DNA of 64,000 nucleotides, taken from Paenibacillus camelliae. Its GTDB lineage: Bacteria; Bacillota; Bacilli; Paenibacillales; Paenibacillaceae. Positions 8,672 through 16,436 of the stretch are shown piece by piece (position 1 is the first letter of the stretch; every line of letters begins with the position of its first letter). Below the pieces are notes generated by a model. The model did not search any database, was not told where the DNA came from, and saw nothing but the letters and a program-made list of their open reading frames with translations. Made by a program: the position numbers and the translations under genes. The stretch lies in NCBI RefSeq assembly GCF_023715345.1, contig NZ_JAMBNY010000009.1, positions 62,001-126,000 of the forward strand. The letters are read 5' to 3'.

Positions 8672-9472
8672 TTATGCCAAATCCATTAAATTTCCAGCCT
8701 TCACTTCTACAGCACGATCATTCACACTAATCCATACATCCATTGCGGTTGGATTGTGAATAACAGTTCCATCCATTGTGAATCGTAGAGCTTGAAGCGC
8801 ATTCATATAAGCAACAATCTCAGCATTCGTAGCATACCAAATATCGTTACGGCCACTAATCTTCTCGCCGAACTGCTCAACGAGCTCCCAGTTCTGATCA
8901 TTCTCGAACTCGTAGCTATGTCCCCATACGTACAGTAGGCTCATCCTTGAATGTCGATGCTGCAGTGTTAAAAATTGATCTGCCGCTTCTAGCATATTTT
9001 TATGATGACAGGTCGGATGCCAAGCAAGCCATTGTTCTGGCATATGGAAGGAGCCATGACTGCTCACCGTACGGGCATATTCAATCCCGATAGAACGAAG
9101 CTGCTCGATCACGCTCTCATTGTATGTACCGAACGGATAACTCATCCCACGAATAGGATAGCGAACTAGCGATTCCAGTGCATGGCGATCCTGCACAACC
9201 TGGAAGACAACCTGCTCCTGCGGAGATTGCTCTAGAAATGGGTGATGCGTCGTATGGATCGATACTTCATGTCCTTTAAAAAGCTCCGCAACCTCGCTTG
9301 CTTCAATATAGCTTTCTCTGCCAAAGAACGCGCTATTAAGATGAAACGTTCCTTTTAAGCCATATTGATTAAATAATTGTACGAGTCTGCGATCATATTC
9401 TCGTCCATCATCAAAGCTAAGTGTTACTGCCTTATTTACTCCATTCGGAAAACGATCAAAGCGAATATTCAT
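8672..9472 (-). CDS. Polysaccharide deacetylase family protein (NodB homology)
   Basis: The 266-residue protein is a NodB-type deacetylase. It shows motif 1 SFDDGRE near 19-25, the metal-binding region HEVSIHTTHHP, and RGMSYPFGTYN. The C-terminal 40 residues form a small appended beta region (MDGTVIHNPTAMDVWISVND). No signal peptide is visible, so the substrate is probably a soluble intracellular saccharide and not cell wall. AGGAGG lies 11 bp before the ATG. It stands alone, but its place in the pectin region suggests it removes N- or O-acetyl groups from imported oligosaccharides. That role is inference. Confidence 0.8.
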   Translation of the reverse strand: MNIRFDRFPNGVNKAVTLSFDDGREYDRRLVQLFNQYGLKGTFHLNSAFFGRESYIEASEVAELFKGHEVSIHTTHHPFLEQSPQEQVVFQVVQDRHALESLVRYPIRGMSYPFGTYNESVIEQLRSIGIEYARTVSSHGSFHMPEQWLAWHPTCHHKNMLEAADQFLTLQHRHSRMSLLYVWGHSYEFENDQNWELVEQFGEKISGRNDIWYATNAEIVAYMNALQALRFTMDGTVIHNPTAMDVWISVNDRAVEVKAGNLMDLA

Positions 9473-9602
9473 ATGAAAAATGCCTCCTGATCACTGGTAG
9501 AATTCTAGCTCACTAATGTGTTCTAGCATTACGGTGTAATCTCCTGCACCGAAATGATATGGCGTTCAATTTCAATTCGTTACGAGGAGGACATGCTGTT
9601 CA

Positions 9603-9722
9603 TTACAATAATGTGAATATATCCTTAAACCATAGCCCTCCAAAGAAAATGACGCCGAATAAGCATACGAGGATAAAAATCGATATGATAACGACCGCAC
9701 AAAGCTTTAATAATCTCTTCAT
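9603..9722 (-). CDS. Possible 39-residue single-span membrane peptide
   Basis: A short frame encodes a basic start (MKRLLKLCA), one strongly hydrophobic helix with a GG, and the end FKDIFTLL. The composition is that of a genuine small membrane protein. However, no good ribosome binding site lies in front of the ATG at 9722, so it may be translated by coupling or not at all. It sits 45 bp beyond the stop of the lipoprotein gene on the same strand. Confidence 0.35.
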   Translation of the reverse strand: MKRLLKLCAVVIISIFILVCLFGVIFFGGLWFKDIFTLL

Positions 9723-9767
9723 AGATTGCTTAATGGTTCATCCGTCCCTTCTACCTTTATACCATAT

Positions 9768-10481
9768 TCAATAGCTTGCTAATTCATCGATTGCTCGCTG
9801 TATCTTCTTATCCGTTTGCGTGTTAATATCTTCTCCGTACTTGAGGATGAGCAAAAATGAATCCAAATTGTAATTCTTAAATGCTCCTATATCCATAGTT
9901 TTCGATTTCTCGAGAAATTGTGCCCAGCCTTCAAGCTCTTCTTGCTCCGATGGAAATTGATACAACATTACTTCTTCACCATTTACAGAATAAACCTGTG
10001 GCTCAATACCTCCCAGGCTTATTTGAAAAGAGCTCTGGGGATCTCTAACACCTTCTATAACGTCTAGTCCTTGTTTTTCTAGCTCCTTAATAATGACCTC
10101 CTTTGAGGAGACTTGTTCACGAGTGAGCAGTATAACATCGTTGGCAACAAGCCCTAACGGTTTATCGCTTTCCATTCTTTTTCTAAGATCTACTGGTTCT
10201 GAAAGAGTAACTTTGACGGTTGAGCCTGAAATAACTTCATTGACAGTTAATGAGTTTCCATGCATATCGCGAAAAACCGTCTGATCTGTAAATTCCACAG
10301 AGCATCTATACCCAATACCATTGATCGGACCTTTCTTTCCGCGATTCACTTCATCTGAACAATTAATAACAAAGCTGCTATCCGAAATGTCCTCGATTGG
10401 TCCCTCGATGGAATCTGTCGGCTTCGTACATCCTGTTAAAAACATAAGAGCAATCAGTAAAGTAGCCATCACCCGATACAT
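9768..10481 (-). CDS. Secreted lipoprotein of unknown function
   Basis: The 237-residue protein has a short signal peptide with lipobox LTGC, so Cys18 would be lipidated. The mature part has a small beta-rich domain (about 24-120: DSSFVINCS..., SGSTVKVTLSEP) resembling the short OB-like domains of other Firmicutes lipoproteins. A C-terminal half (about 125-237) is mixed alpha/beta and ends with a QRAIDEL helix. Its promoter region is the repeat array at 10545-11026. I do not recognise a specific family. Confidence 0.75.
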   Translation of the reverse strand: MYRVMATLLIALMFLTGCTKPTDSIEGPIEDISDSSFVINCSDEVNRGKKGPINGIGYRCSVEFTDQTVFRDMHGNSLTVNEVISGSTVKVTLSEPVDLRKRMESDKPLGLVANDVILLTREQVSSKEVIIKELEKQGLDVIEGVRDPQSSFQISLGGIEPQVYSVNGEEVMLYQFPSEQEELEGWAQFLEKSKTMDIGAFKNYNLDSFLLILKYGEDINTQTDKKIQRAIDELASY

Positions 10482-10544
10482 CCCAATTCCCCCTTTCTAG
10501 CAATAACGAAATAAATAGCATAATGTTGCGGTACTCTCACCTAA

Positions 10545-11026
10545 CAAAGTAAATGCTCAGGTGCCCACATCGTAGCGCAGCCTACACAACCCGCTAAAGC
10601 GAAGGAAATGCTGAGGTGCCACATCGTAGCAATACCTACAAGCCACCACAGCGAAGTAAATGCTGAGGTTTCACTACGAAGCGAATGCCCTCGAAGAGCC
10701 CCAGCGGAGTAATGGTGAGAGCGTAGAAGCGAAGCGGGTGCTATAACCTCAAAGCATATCGAAGTTCTCACATCGAAGATCCACCCACAAACCACCCCAG
10801 CGAAGTAATTGCTGAAGTGCTCACATCGAAGCAACACCTACGAAGAGCTCCAGCGGAGAAAATGTTGAGAGTGGAAAAGCGAAGCGGTTGCCTTTGTCCA
10901 CTGATTTCTACATTAAATATACTTCTAGAAATCAGTGGACAACAGCAATTGGAGCCTCAACATTTACGGAGCGCTGAAACCAGAGGACAACAGCAATCGG
11001 AGCCTCAACATGTACGGAGCAACACA
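10545..11026 (+). repeat. Non-coding array: 52-53 bp tandem units plus 17-bp-arm hairpin (copy A)
   Basis: The 709-bp space between the lipoprotein and the stalk-protein gene is filled by imperfect repeats. Units beginning AGCGAAG/AGCGGAG start near 10545, 10598, 10650, 10703, 10799 and 10852, i.e. every 52-53 bp with one larger step. They lead into a perfect inverted repeat (TTGTCCACTGATTTCTA at 10894-10910, its complement at 10926-10942, 15-base loop). After it the block CAACAGCAATTGGAGCCTCA continues to about 10975, and a partial copy of right arm plus block follows (10978-11026). The same architecture recurs inverted at 55608-55905. No long frame in it looks coding. Confidence 0.85.
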
Positions 11027-11190
11027 TAGTGCTACAAAAGTACGGGGCCGTTGCTACAAATTTCCTATTTATCATAGGTGCAAAGTTCCAATTTACGGTA
11101 ATTGAGCAGGGGTTTTTAACTAAAAGACGAATGGTACAGGTTGGATCACGATATATCTACAATATGTTTAAAAAATGGAGGAATAACACA

Positions 11191-12456
11191 ATGAGAGAAA
11201 AAGCGATCAGAATTAATATTCTAGCTTTGATTGCATTTATTTTAATTAGTTCATTCGCTTTACCAGTCGGTACGTCACATGCAGCAAGCACAACATTTAT
11301 CAATGACATTGCAGAAAAGTACGAAGCATTAGAGGATGAGTTTACAAAGCAATACAAAGCTGATTTGAAGACGGAAACGAATCATTATGAGCTGTTTCTA
11401 GAAAAGACAGCTGATGAGCAGAAGAAGCTAGAGAAGTTGCTGGATGAAGATCTAGAATATCTAGATGATTTGCTTGATAAAGATTATAAAGCGCTCGTCA
11501 ATCAGTATGGCGATGATCGATCCTACAATTCGAAGCTAACGCAATACAAGAATCAAATTAACCCTAGCTACTCAACAGGTGCACTATGGAAGTACAGCAA
11601 GGAAATCGATAAGAACTATTCAACTAGCTTGCATTGGAAGTTCAACAATCAAATTAATCCGAATTATAGCACGAGTATGATGTGGAAATATAAAAATGAG
11701 ATCAACCCTAGCTATTCTACGAGCACGATGTGGAAATATGCGAATACGGTCAATTCAAGCTATTCTACAAGTATCATGTGGAAGCTGCGCAATGAAAGCA
11801 ATCCTAACTACTCAACGAGTACAATGTGGAAATATAAGCAAGGAAATATTACTCAAGAACAAGCCAAGAAAAGCATGGATAGCATTCTAAAAACGGGTAA
11901 AGAGGATCTTCAAGCAGAACGCGACTCAGCTATGAACAGCATCAAGAAGCTGAGAGAGCGTACAATGAATGATATCGTTGATCTACGTAATGAGACAGTT
12001 CGCAAAATCCTTAAACAACGTAGCGATAGTTTAGAGGATATAAGCGATCTAAGAGAAAGATTGTTTGGTAGCGGAATTGAAGCGAAGGCACTTGTTATTA
12101 GCTTTGATTCGATTAAGGTCATCATTGACGGTGAGCTGCAGCAATTTGAACAGCCTCCATTTGTCGTAAATGGCACTACGCTTGTTCCGATGCGAGCGAT
12201 TTTTGAGCGCTTAGGTGCCAACGTTGAGTGGAATCAAGCCCAACGATCTGTAAAAGCTACGAAAGGAAACACAACGATCCAATTAGCCATTGGAAGCAAT
12301 ATGGCAAGCAAAAATGGTGAGAATGTTAAGCTAGATGTAGCTGCTCAAACAAAAAACAACCACACCATGGTTCCTCTTCGTTTCATTAGTGAAGCGCTAG
12401 GAGCTAACGTAATGTGGGATGGCAAAACAAGCACCGTAACGATCACAACCAAATAA
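11191..12456 (+). CDS. Secreted stalk-domain (copper amine oxidase-like) protein with YSTSxMWKY repeats
   Basis: The start is ATG 11191, which has TGGAGG nine bases upstream; the open frame further upstream runs into the repeat array. The 421-residue product has a signal peptide ending near GTSHAAS, a charged coiled-coil region (about 35-110), six exact-length 16-residue repeats of the form INPxYSTSxMWKYxN (residues 122-217), a second coiled coil (about 225-290) and a C-terminal stalk domain. In the stalk, paired LVPMRAIFERLGANVEW and MVPLRFISEALGANVMW motifs are visible. Stalk domains are common extracellular modules in Paenibacillus. The function is unknown; a cell-surface structural or binding role is likely. 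Confidence 0.8.
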   Translation: MREKAIRINILALIAFILISSFALPVGTSHAASTTFINDIAEKYEALEDEFTKQYKADLKTETNHYELFLEKTADEQKKLEKLLDEDLEYLDDLLDKDYKALVNQYGDDRSYNSKLTQYKNQINPSYSTGALWKYSKEIDKNYSTSLHWKFNNQINPNYSTSMMWKYKNEINPSYSTSTMWKYANTVNSSYSTSIMWKLRNESNPNYSTSTMWKYKQGNITQEQAKKSMDSILKTGKEDLQAERDSAMNSIKKLRERTMNDIVDLRNETVRKILKQRSDSLEDISDLRERLFGSGIEAKALVISFDSIKVIIDGELQQFEQPPFVVNGTTLVPMRAIFERLGANVEWNQAQRSVKATKGNTTIQLAIGSNMASKNGENVKLDVAAQTKNNHTMVPLRFISEALGANVMWDGKTSTVTITTK

Positions 12457-12461
12457 ACAAT

Positions 12462-12519
12462 AAGAACAGTATACTGCCCCTCGCTCATTAGAGCACCAGA
12501 GCAGTGTACTGTTCTTTTT
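12462..12519 (+). terminator. Rho-independent terminator after the stalk-domain gene
   Basis: AAGAACAGTATACTGC at 12462-12477 pairs with GCAGTGTACTGTTCTT at 12501-12516, followed by a T tract. Confidence 0.8.
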
Positions 12520-12534
12520 AATTACTGACTTCTT

Positions 12535-13158
12535 CTAGAAATGTCCTTGCTCAATTAGACTATCCAAGCAGCCAGTGATATAAGCAGCCTGGAGCTGTCT
12601 AACCTCTTCTGTATAGTGCACATGATCGCAATATGCTTGAATGCCAAACCTTCGTGTAAAGGTGTATAGATCGATCATCGAAACGCTGTGGCTCCTCATA
12701 ACCTCATCTGCTGTAGCATTGTAAGTCACAACATCGTCATGAAAGCGCAAAAAGGTCGAGTCCTCCCGATTATGTACCTGCTCGACAGCATCCGTCGTAC
12801 AAATCCAAATTAAATTCTTCGCCATCTTCTTCGATATAGTTACGATCTCTTCAAGATTAGTGCGATATCTTTCCAGTGGAATTTGTTTCGCGCCTGTCTG
12901 CGGGTCCGTTTTAATATCATGCAAGCCGCAATTGACGAGTAAAACATCGTAGCGCACACCTTTTCTATGCTCACTTGTCAAATACGCTAGAACCATATCG
13001 CTATCGCCTCCGTTAGCGCCAACCGGCTTGTCCAAATCCTCTAGTGCTTCAGCTTCCCCTCTTTTCCGATCATACTGATAGCTGCCTACAACAAACCTTT
13101 TCAAGTACGGTCCATATTGAATCGAGATACTATCCCCAACAATAAATAGACTGCGCAT
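12535..13158 (-). CDS. SGNH/GDSL-family hydrolase
   Basis: The 207-residue SGNH hydrolase has GDSIS at 8-12 (nucleophile Ser10), NCGLHDIKTD as block III (Asn replaced in the usual GxND, but NCGxHD is an SGNH variant), and DHVHY as the C-terminal Asp/His block. It has no signal peptide, so it would act in the cytosol as an esterase on a small or oligomeric substrate. It is not closely related to the CE12 esterases in the window. Upstream AAGGGGG supports the start. It is a single-gene unit. Confidence 0.75.
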   Translation of the reverse strand: MRSLFIVGDSISIQYGPYLKRFVVGSYQYDRKRGEAEALEDLDKPVGANGGDSDMVLAYLTSEHRKGVRYDVLLVNCGLHDIKTDPQTGAKQIPLERYRTNLEEIVTISKKMAKNLIWICTTDAVEQVHNREDSTFLRFHDDVVTYNATADEVMRSHSVSMIDLYTFTRRFGIQAYCDHVHYTEEVRQLQAAYITGCLDSLIEQGHF

Positions 13159-13219
13159 CCGAGTCCCCCTTACACATTCATCGTTCCTTTAAGCTATATC
13201 TAATCAAACTAGCAAAAAA

Positions 13220-13255
13220 ATATCAAGGCGACTGCTTACAGCAGTGCCTTGATAT
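13220..13255 (-). terminator. Rho-independent terminator after the GH42 gene
   Basis: ATATCAAGGC (13220-13229) and GCCTTGATAT (13246-13255) form a stem that is followed on the minus strand by seven T residues. Confidence 0.8.
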
Positions 13256-13315
13256 TATCTAGAAACGTGAATACGTAAGACTATAGCTCAGCTGTTTCAG
13301 CCTGCTTGTTTAAGC

Positions 13316-15370
13316 TTATGATTTTAGCTTAATGATCATAACATCGTGACTGGAGAGCTCATGCTTACCGCCATCCAATGAACGATCGGTTAACAGGTCA
13401 ATTCCCGTTGTTTCACCTAGATCAATCTGAACCGTCTCATCATTGTGATTCAGCACGAACAAATACTGCTGATCATCCTTATAGCGAATCGTTGTTTCAA
13501 CTCCTTCAGGAAGCGAGTGAATGAAAGGCTCAATGCCGTGGGAAACGCATAGCTGTGCCAACCAATCCTTTAGAAACGCTTGCTCTGGACTCGTTGCTAA
13601 GTACCACGCTTCACCTTCCCCAAATTTGTTGACGGTTAACGCAGGCATACCCTTGTAGAAGTCATCGCCGTATACCGCCTTCACCTCGGCACCCTCACTA
13701 TGGATAAGGTCACATAGCAGTCCGCACTCGTACTCCTCCTTCATACCAGAAGCACCTTCAGATAATATCATGCGGTTACGCTGGCTTGGCAGCAGTGCAT
13801 CAATTTCTTCAGCCCAGATGCCAAACAGCTTTCTTAGCTCGCCAGGGTATCCACCGACCTTTACAAGATCACTTTCATTAACGATACCGCTGAAGAAGGT
13901 AGAGATGAGTGAGCCGCCAGCCTGAACGTACTGCTCAAGCTTTTGTGCAACACCTTGCTTCACCATATACATCACTGGTGCAATAACAAGATCGTAGCCG
14001 CTAAGATCTGCCTCTACACTTACTACATCAACTGCAACGCCTAGCTCATATAGTGCCTTGTAGTATTTATGCGCCTCATCAACGTAACGAAGGTCTATCG
14101 TTGGACCGCTGGACATCTCAATCGCCCACCAGTTTTCCCAGTCGAAGACAATCGCGACCTTCGCCTTAAAACGAGAATCAATGAGTGAATCACCAAGCTT
14201 GTTCAGCTCAGCACCGAGCTGCGCACATTCGCGGAACACACGTGTATGCTCATGACCAACATGCTCAATGACAGCGCCGTGATACTTTTCACAGGCACCG
14301 ATTGATCTGCGTAGCTGGAAGAACATAACCGTATCTGCACCACGCGCAACTGCTTGATAGCTCCACAGTCTCATTACACCTGGGCGCTTCAGTGAATTGT
14401 ATGGCTGCCAGTTTTGCTGGCTTGGAGTTTGCTCCATCAGCATAAACGGCTGCCCATCCTTCAATCCGCGCATAAGATCGTGCATCATGCCCGTGTAGCT
14501 GTGAGGTGTATCGAATCTCGGGTAGCTGTCCCACGATATCACATCTATGAATTTTGCCCATTTATGATAGTCCAGCTTCTTAAATGCTCCCATCATATTC
14601 GTCGTAACTGGAATATCTGGCGTATGCTTTTTAACTGCTTCGTACTCGAGCTTATAGCATTCTAGTAAACTATCTGAATGGAAGCGCATGTAATCAAGTG
14701 ATATCCCTTGGAAATTCGTTTCCGTACGTCCATTCGCCCCAGGCCACTCCTCACTTAGTCCACTAGGCAGCACAATATCCTCCCAGCTGTGGAAGATATG
14801 TCCCCAGAAGCCTGTGTTCCACGCACGGTTTAGCGCTTCTAGCGTACCGTAACGCTCTTTTAACCATTCACGAAAAGCTGCTTCACAGTTATCACAGTAG
14901 CAATTTCCCGCTCCGCCATACTCATTGTTAATATGCCAGATCAGTAATGCTGGATGATCCTTATAGCGTTCTGCCAGCTTCTCTGCCATAAGCACGGAAT
15001 ACTTGCGGAACGTCGGACTGTTCGGACAGGAATTGTGGCGACCTCCGAATTTACGCTTACGGCCATAAAAGTCAACCTGAAGCACATCCGGATATTTACG
15101 CGCCATCCAAGCAGGATGTGCCGCTGTGCTAGTTCCAAGACAAACACCAACTCCATCTGCATGCAGCTTATCCATCATCTCATCAAGCCAGCCAAAATCA
15201 TAAGTATCTTCATCTGGCTGATTTTTCGACCAGCCGAATACGTTTAATGTCGCTACATCTATACCAGCAAGCTTGAACATGCGTAAATCTTCGTCCCAAA
15301 CCTCTTTCTCCCATTGATCAGGATTGTAATCTCCGCCATACCATATTTTATTTTTCTTTGAGTTAATCAT
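13316..15370 (-). CDS. Beta-galactosidase, glycoside hydrolase family 42
   Basis: The start is ATG 15370 (MINSKKNKIWYGGDYNPDQW), with AAGGAG upstream; an earlier in-frame start lies in the promoter. The 684-residue protein shows the GH42 TIM barrel with acid/base Glu150 in INNEYGG, nucleophile Glu313 in LMEQTPSQQNW and the zinc-site Cys cluster CYCDNCEAAF. The trimerisation domain (about 395-600) and C-terminal beta domain follow. There is no signal peptide, so it is cytosolic and would act on imported galacto-oligosaccharides, fitting beta-1,4-galactan side chains of rhamnogalacturonan I. The AraC gene at 15489 is divergent and probably its regulator. Confidence 0.93.
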   Translation of the reverse strand: MINSKKNKIWYGGDYNPDQWEKEVWDEDLRMFKLAGIDVATLNVFGWSKNQPDEDTYDFGWLDEMMDKLHADGVGVCLGTSTAAHPAWMARKYPDVLQVDFYGRKRKFGGRHNSCPNSPTFRKYSVLMAEKLAERYKDHPALLIWHINNEYGGAGNCYCDNCEAAFREWLKERYGTLEALNRAWNTGFWGHIFHSWEDIVLPSGLSEEWPGANGRTETNFQGISLDYMRFHSDSLLECYKLEYEAVKKHTPDIPVTTNMMGAFKKLDYHKWAKFIDVISWDSYPRFDTPHSYTGMMHDLMRGLKDGQPFMLMEQTPSQQNWQPYNSLKRPGVMRLWSYQAVARGADTVMFFQLRRSIGACEKYHGAVIEHVGHEHTRVFRECAQLGAELNKLGDSLIDSRFKAKVAIVFDWENWWAIEMSSGPTIDLRYVDEAHKYYKALYELGVAVDVVSVEADLSGYDLVIAPVMYMVKQGVAQKLEQYVQAGGSLISTFFSGIVNESDLVKVGGYPGELRKLFGIWAEEIDALLPSQRNRMILSEGASGMKEEYECGLLCDLIHSEGAEVKAVYGDDFYKGMPALTVNKFGEGEAWYLATSPEQAFLKDWLAQLCVSHGIEPFIHSLPEGVETTIRYKDDQQYLFVLNHNDETVQIDLGETTGIDLLTDRSLDGGKHELSSHDVMIIKLKS

Positions 15371-15417
15371 CTTGTCACTCCTTAACTTATATGATAAAAC
15401 TGCAGTATACTCCTTCA

Positions 15418-15432
15418 TTGTAAGCGCAATAA
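15418..15432. promoter_or_regulatory. Weak cre-like site in the GH42/AraC divergent spacer
   Basis: TTGTAAGCGCAATAA matches the WTGNAANCGNWNNCW cre consensus except for one position (A for C near the 3' end). It lies 48 bp upstream of the GH42 start. Offered as a weak candidate. Confidence 0.35.
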
Positions 15433-15488
15433 TCATTAGTTCCTATATAAAATAAACGAGATACCATATAAGAATATGGAGGTTTTTT

Positions 15489-16325
15489 ATGAACCGTCGC
15501 ATCGTCCCTGCCACACTTGCAGAATTACTGCCCCTTCAGCTAGAAACGATCGGAATTAATACGGAACAGGAGTTAATCGAGCGGCCATCCGGCTATCCTT
15601 ATTTCCACTGGCTTCAGACATTGAGAGGAGAAGGCGAGCTTGTTACAAAAAACAAAAGCTGGAAGTTGACCGAACGCTCTGGAATACTGCTCGCCCCAGA
15701 TACGCCACATCGATATGAAGCGAAAAGCAGTCTCTGGCAAACGGGATACATTACCTTTCATGGCAGCCTTGCGGAGCATATCGTCCAAGCTTTAGGCTGG
15801 AATACGATTGAACGTTTTCAATGGGAAGCAGAAAATGATACAATATCTAAAATTTTCATTCAAATTATGGAGATCAATGATGCTGGAGGCGATCCTTCAG
15901 GGTGGCATTCCTCCTCACTGCTGTACCAATTCATCACATTGCTTCGAACGGAGGCTCGAACAGAAAGCCAACCATCCATATCCAAGCGCCTGCAGCGTGT
16001 TCAAATACTGCTTGATTGGCTAGAAAATGAGTACGCTAATCCAGAGGTCGGTTTAGCACAAATGGCAAAGCAGCTAGGGATAGGTGAACGACAGCTAAAT
16101 GAAAAATTTCGTGAGCTATTCGGTCAAACGGCCTATCAATATTTAATACAGCTGCGTATTCGCAAAGCAAAGGAATTGCTACCCTCAAGGCCAGAATGGA
16201 CCATTCGTAAAATTGGTGAAGCGGTCGGTTTCCGAGATGCGAGTCACTTTGTAGCAACATTTCGGTCAAAGGTCGGAATGACTCCTGAGACCTATCGCAG
16301 GTTATACGGAATGGTACCAGAGTAA
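15489..16325 (+). CDS. AraC-family regulator, divergent from GH42
   Basis: The 278-residue regulator has an N-terminal AraC-binding cupin (YFHWLQTLRGEGELVTKN, ILLAPDTPHRYEA). Its C-terminal double helix-turn-helix shows MAKQLGIGERQLNEKFRELFGQTAYQYLIQLRIRKAKELL and IGEAVGFRDASHFVATFRSKVGMTPETYR. GGAGG lies seven bases before the ATG. The 118-bp spacer to the divergent GH42 gene is the expected place for its operator. It ends before a terminator at 16374-16407. Ligand unknown; galactose or a galacto-oligosaccharide is a reasonable guess. Confidence 0.87.
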   Translation: MNRRIVPATLAELLPLQLETIGINTEQELIERPSGYPYFHWLQTLRGEGELVTKNKSWKLTERSGILLAPDTPHRYEAKSSLWQTGYITFHGSLAEHIVQALGWNTIERFQWEAENDTISKIFIQIMEINDAGGDPSGWHSSSLLYQFITLLRTEARTESQPSISKRLQRVQILLDWLENEYANPEVGLAQMAKQLGIGERQLNEKFRELFGQTAYQYLIQLRIRKAKELLPSRPEWTIRKIGEAVGFRDASHFVATFRSKVGMTPETYRRLYGMVPE

Positions 16326-16373
16326 AAGCTCTACGAAACCTTCAATAGTTGTTGTAATGATGTAGCGTAATAA

Positions 16374-16407
16374 AAGAGGGACCGCTCCTTATGGAACGGT
16401 CCCTCTT
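16374..16407. terminator. Bidirectional terminator between AraC gene and rhamnogalacturonan lyase gene
   Basis: AAGAGGGACCG (16374-16384) and CGGTCCCTCTT (16397-16407) form an 11-bp perfect stem between two convergent genes. Confidence 0.8.
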
Positions 16408-16436
16408 CTCTGCAATTGCTTATGCTAATATCCTCG

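Noticed and set aside
10541-11029. Open frames inside the repeat array on both strands
   Set aside because: They follow the repeat units, lack ribosome binding sites and family resemblance, and the same sequence elsewhere does not keep a frame open.
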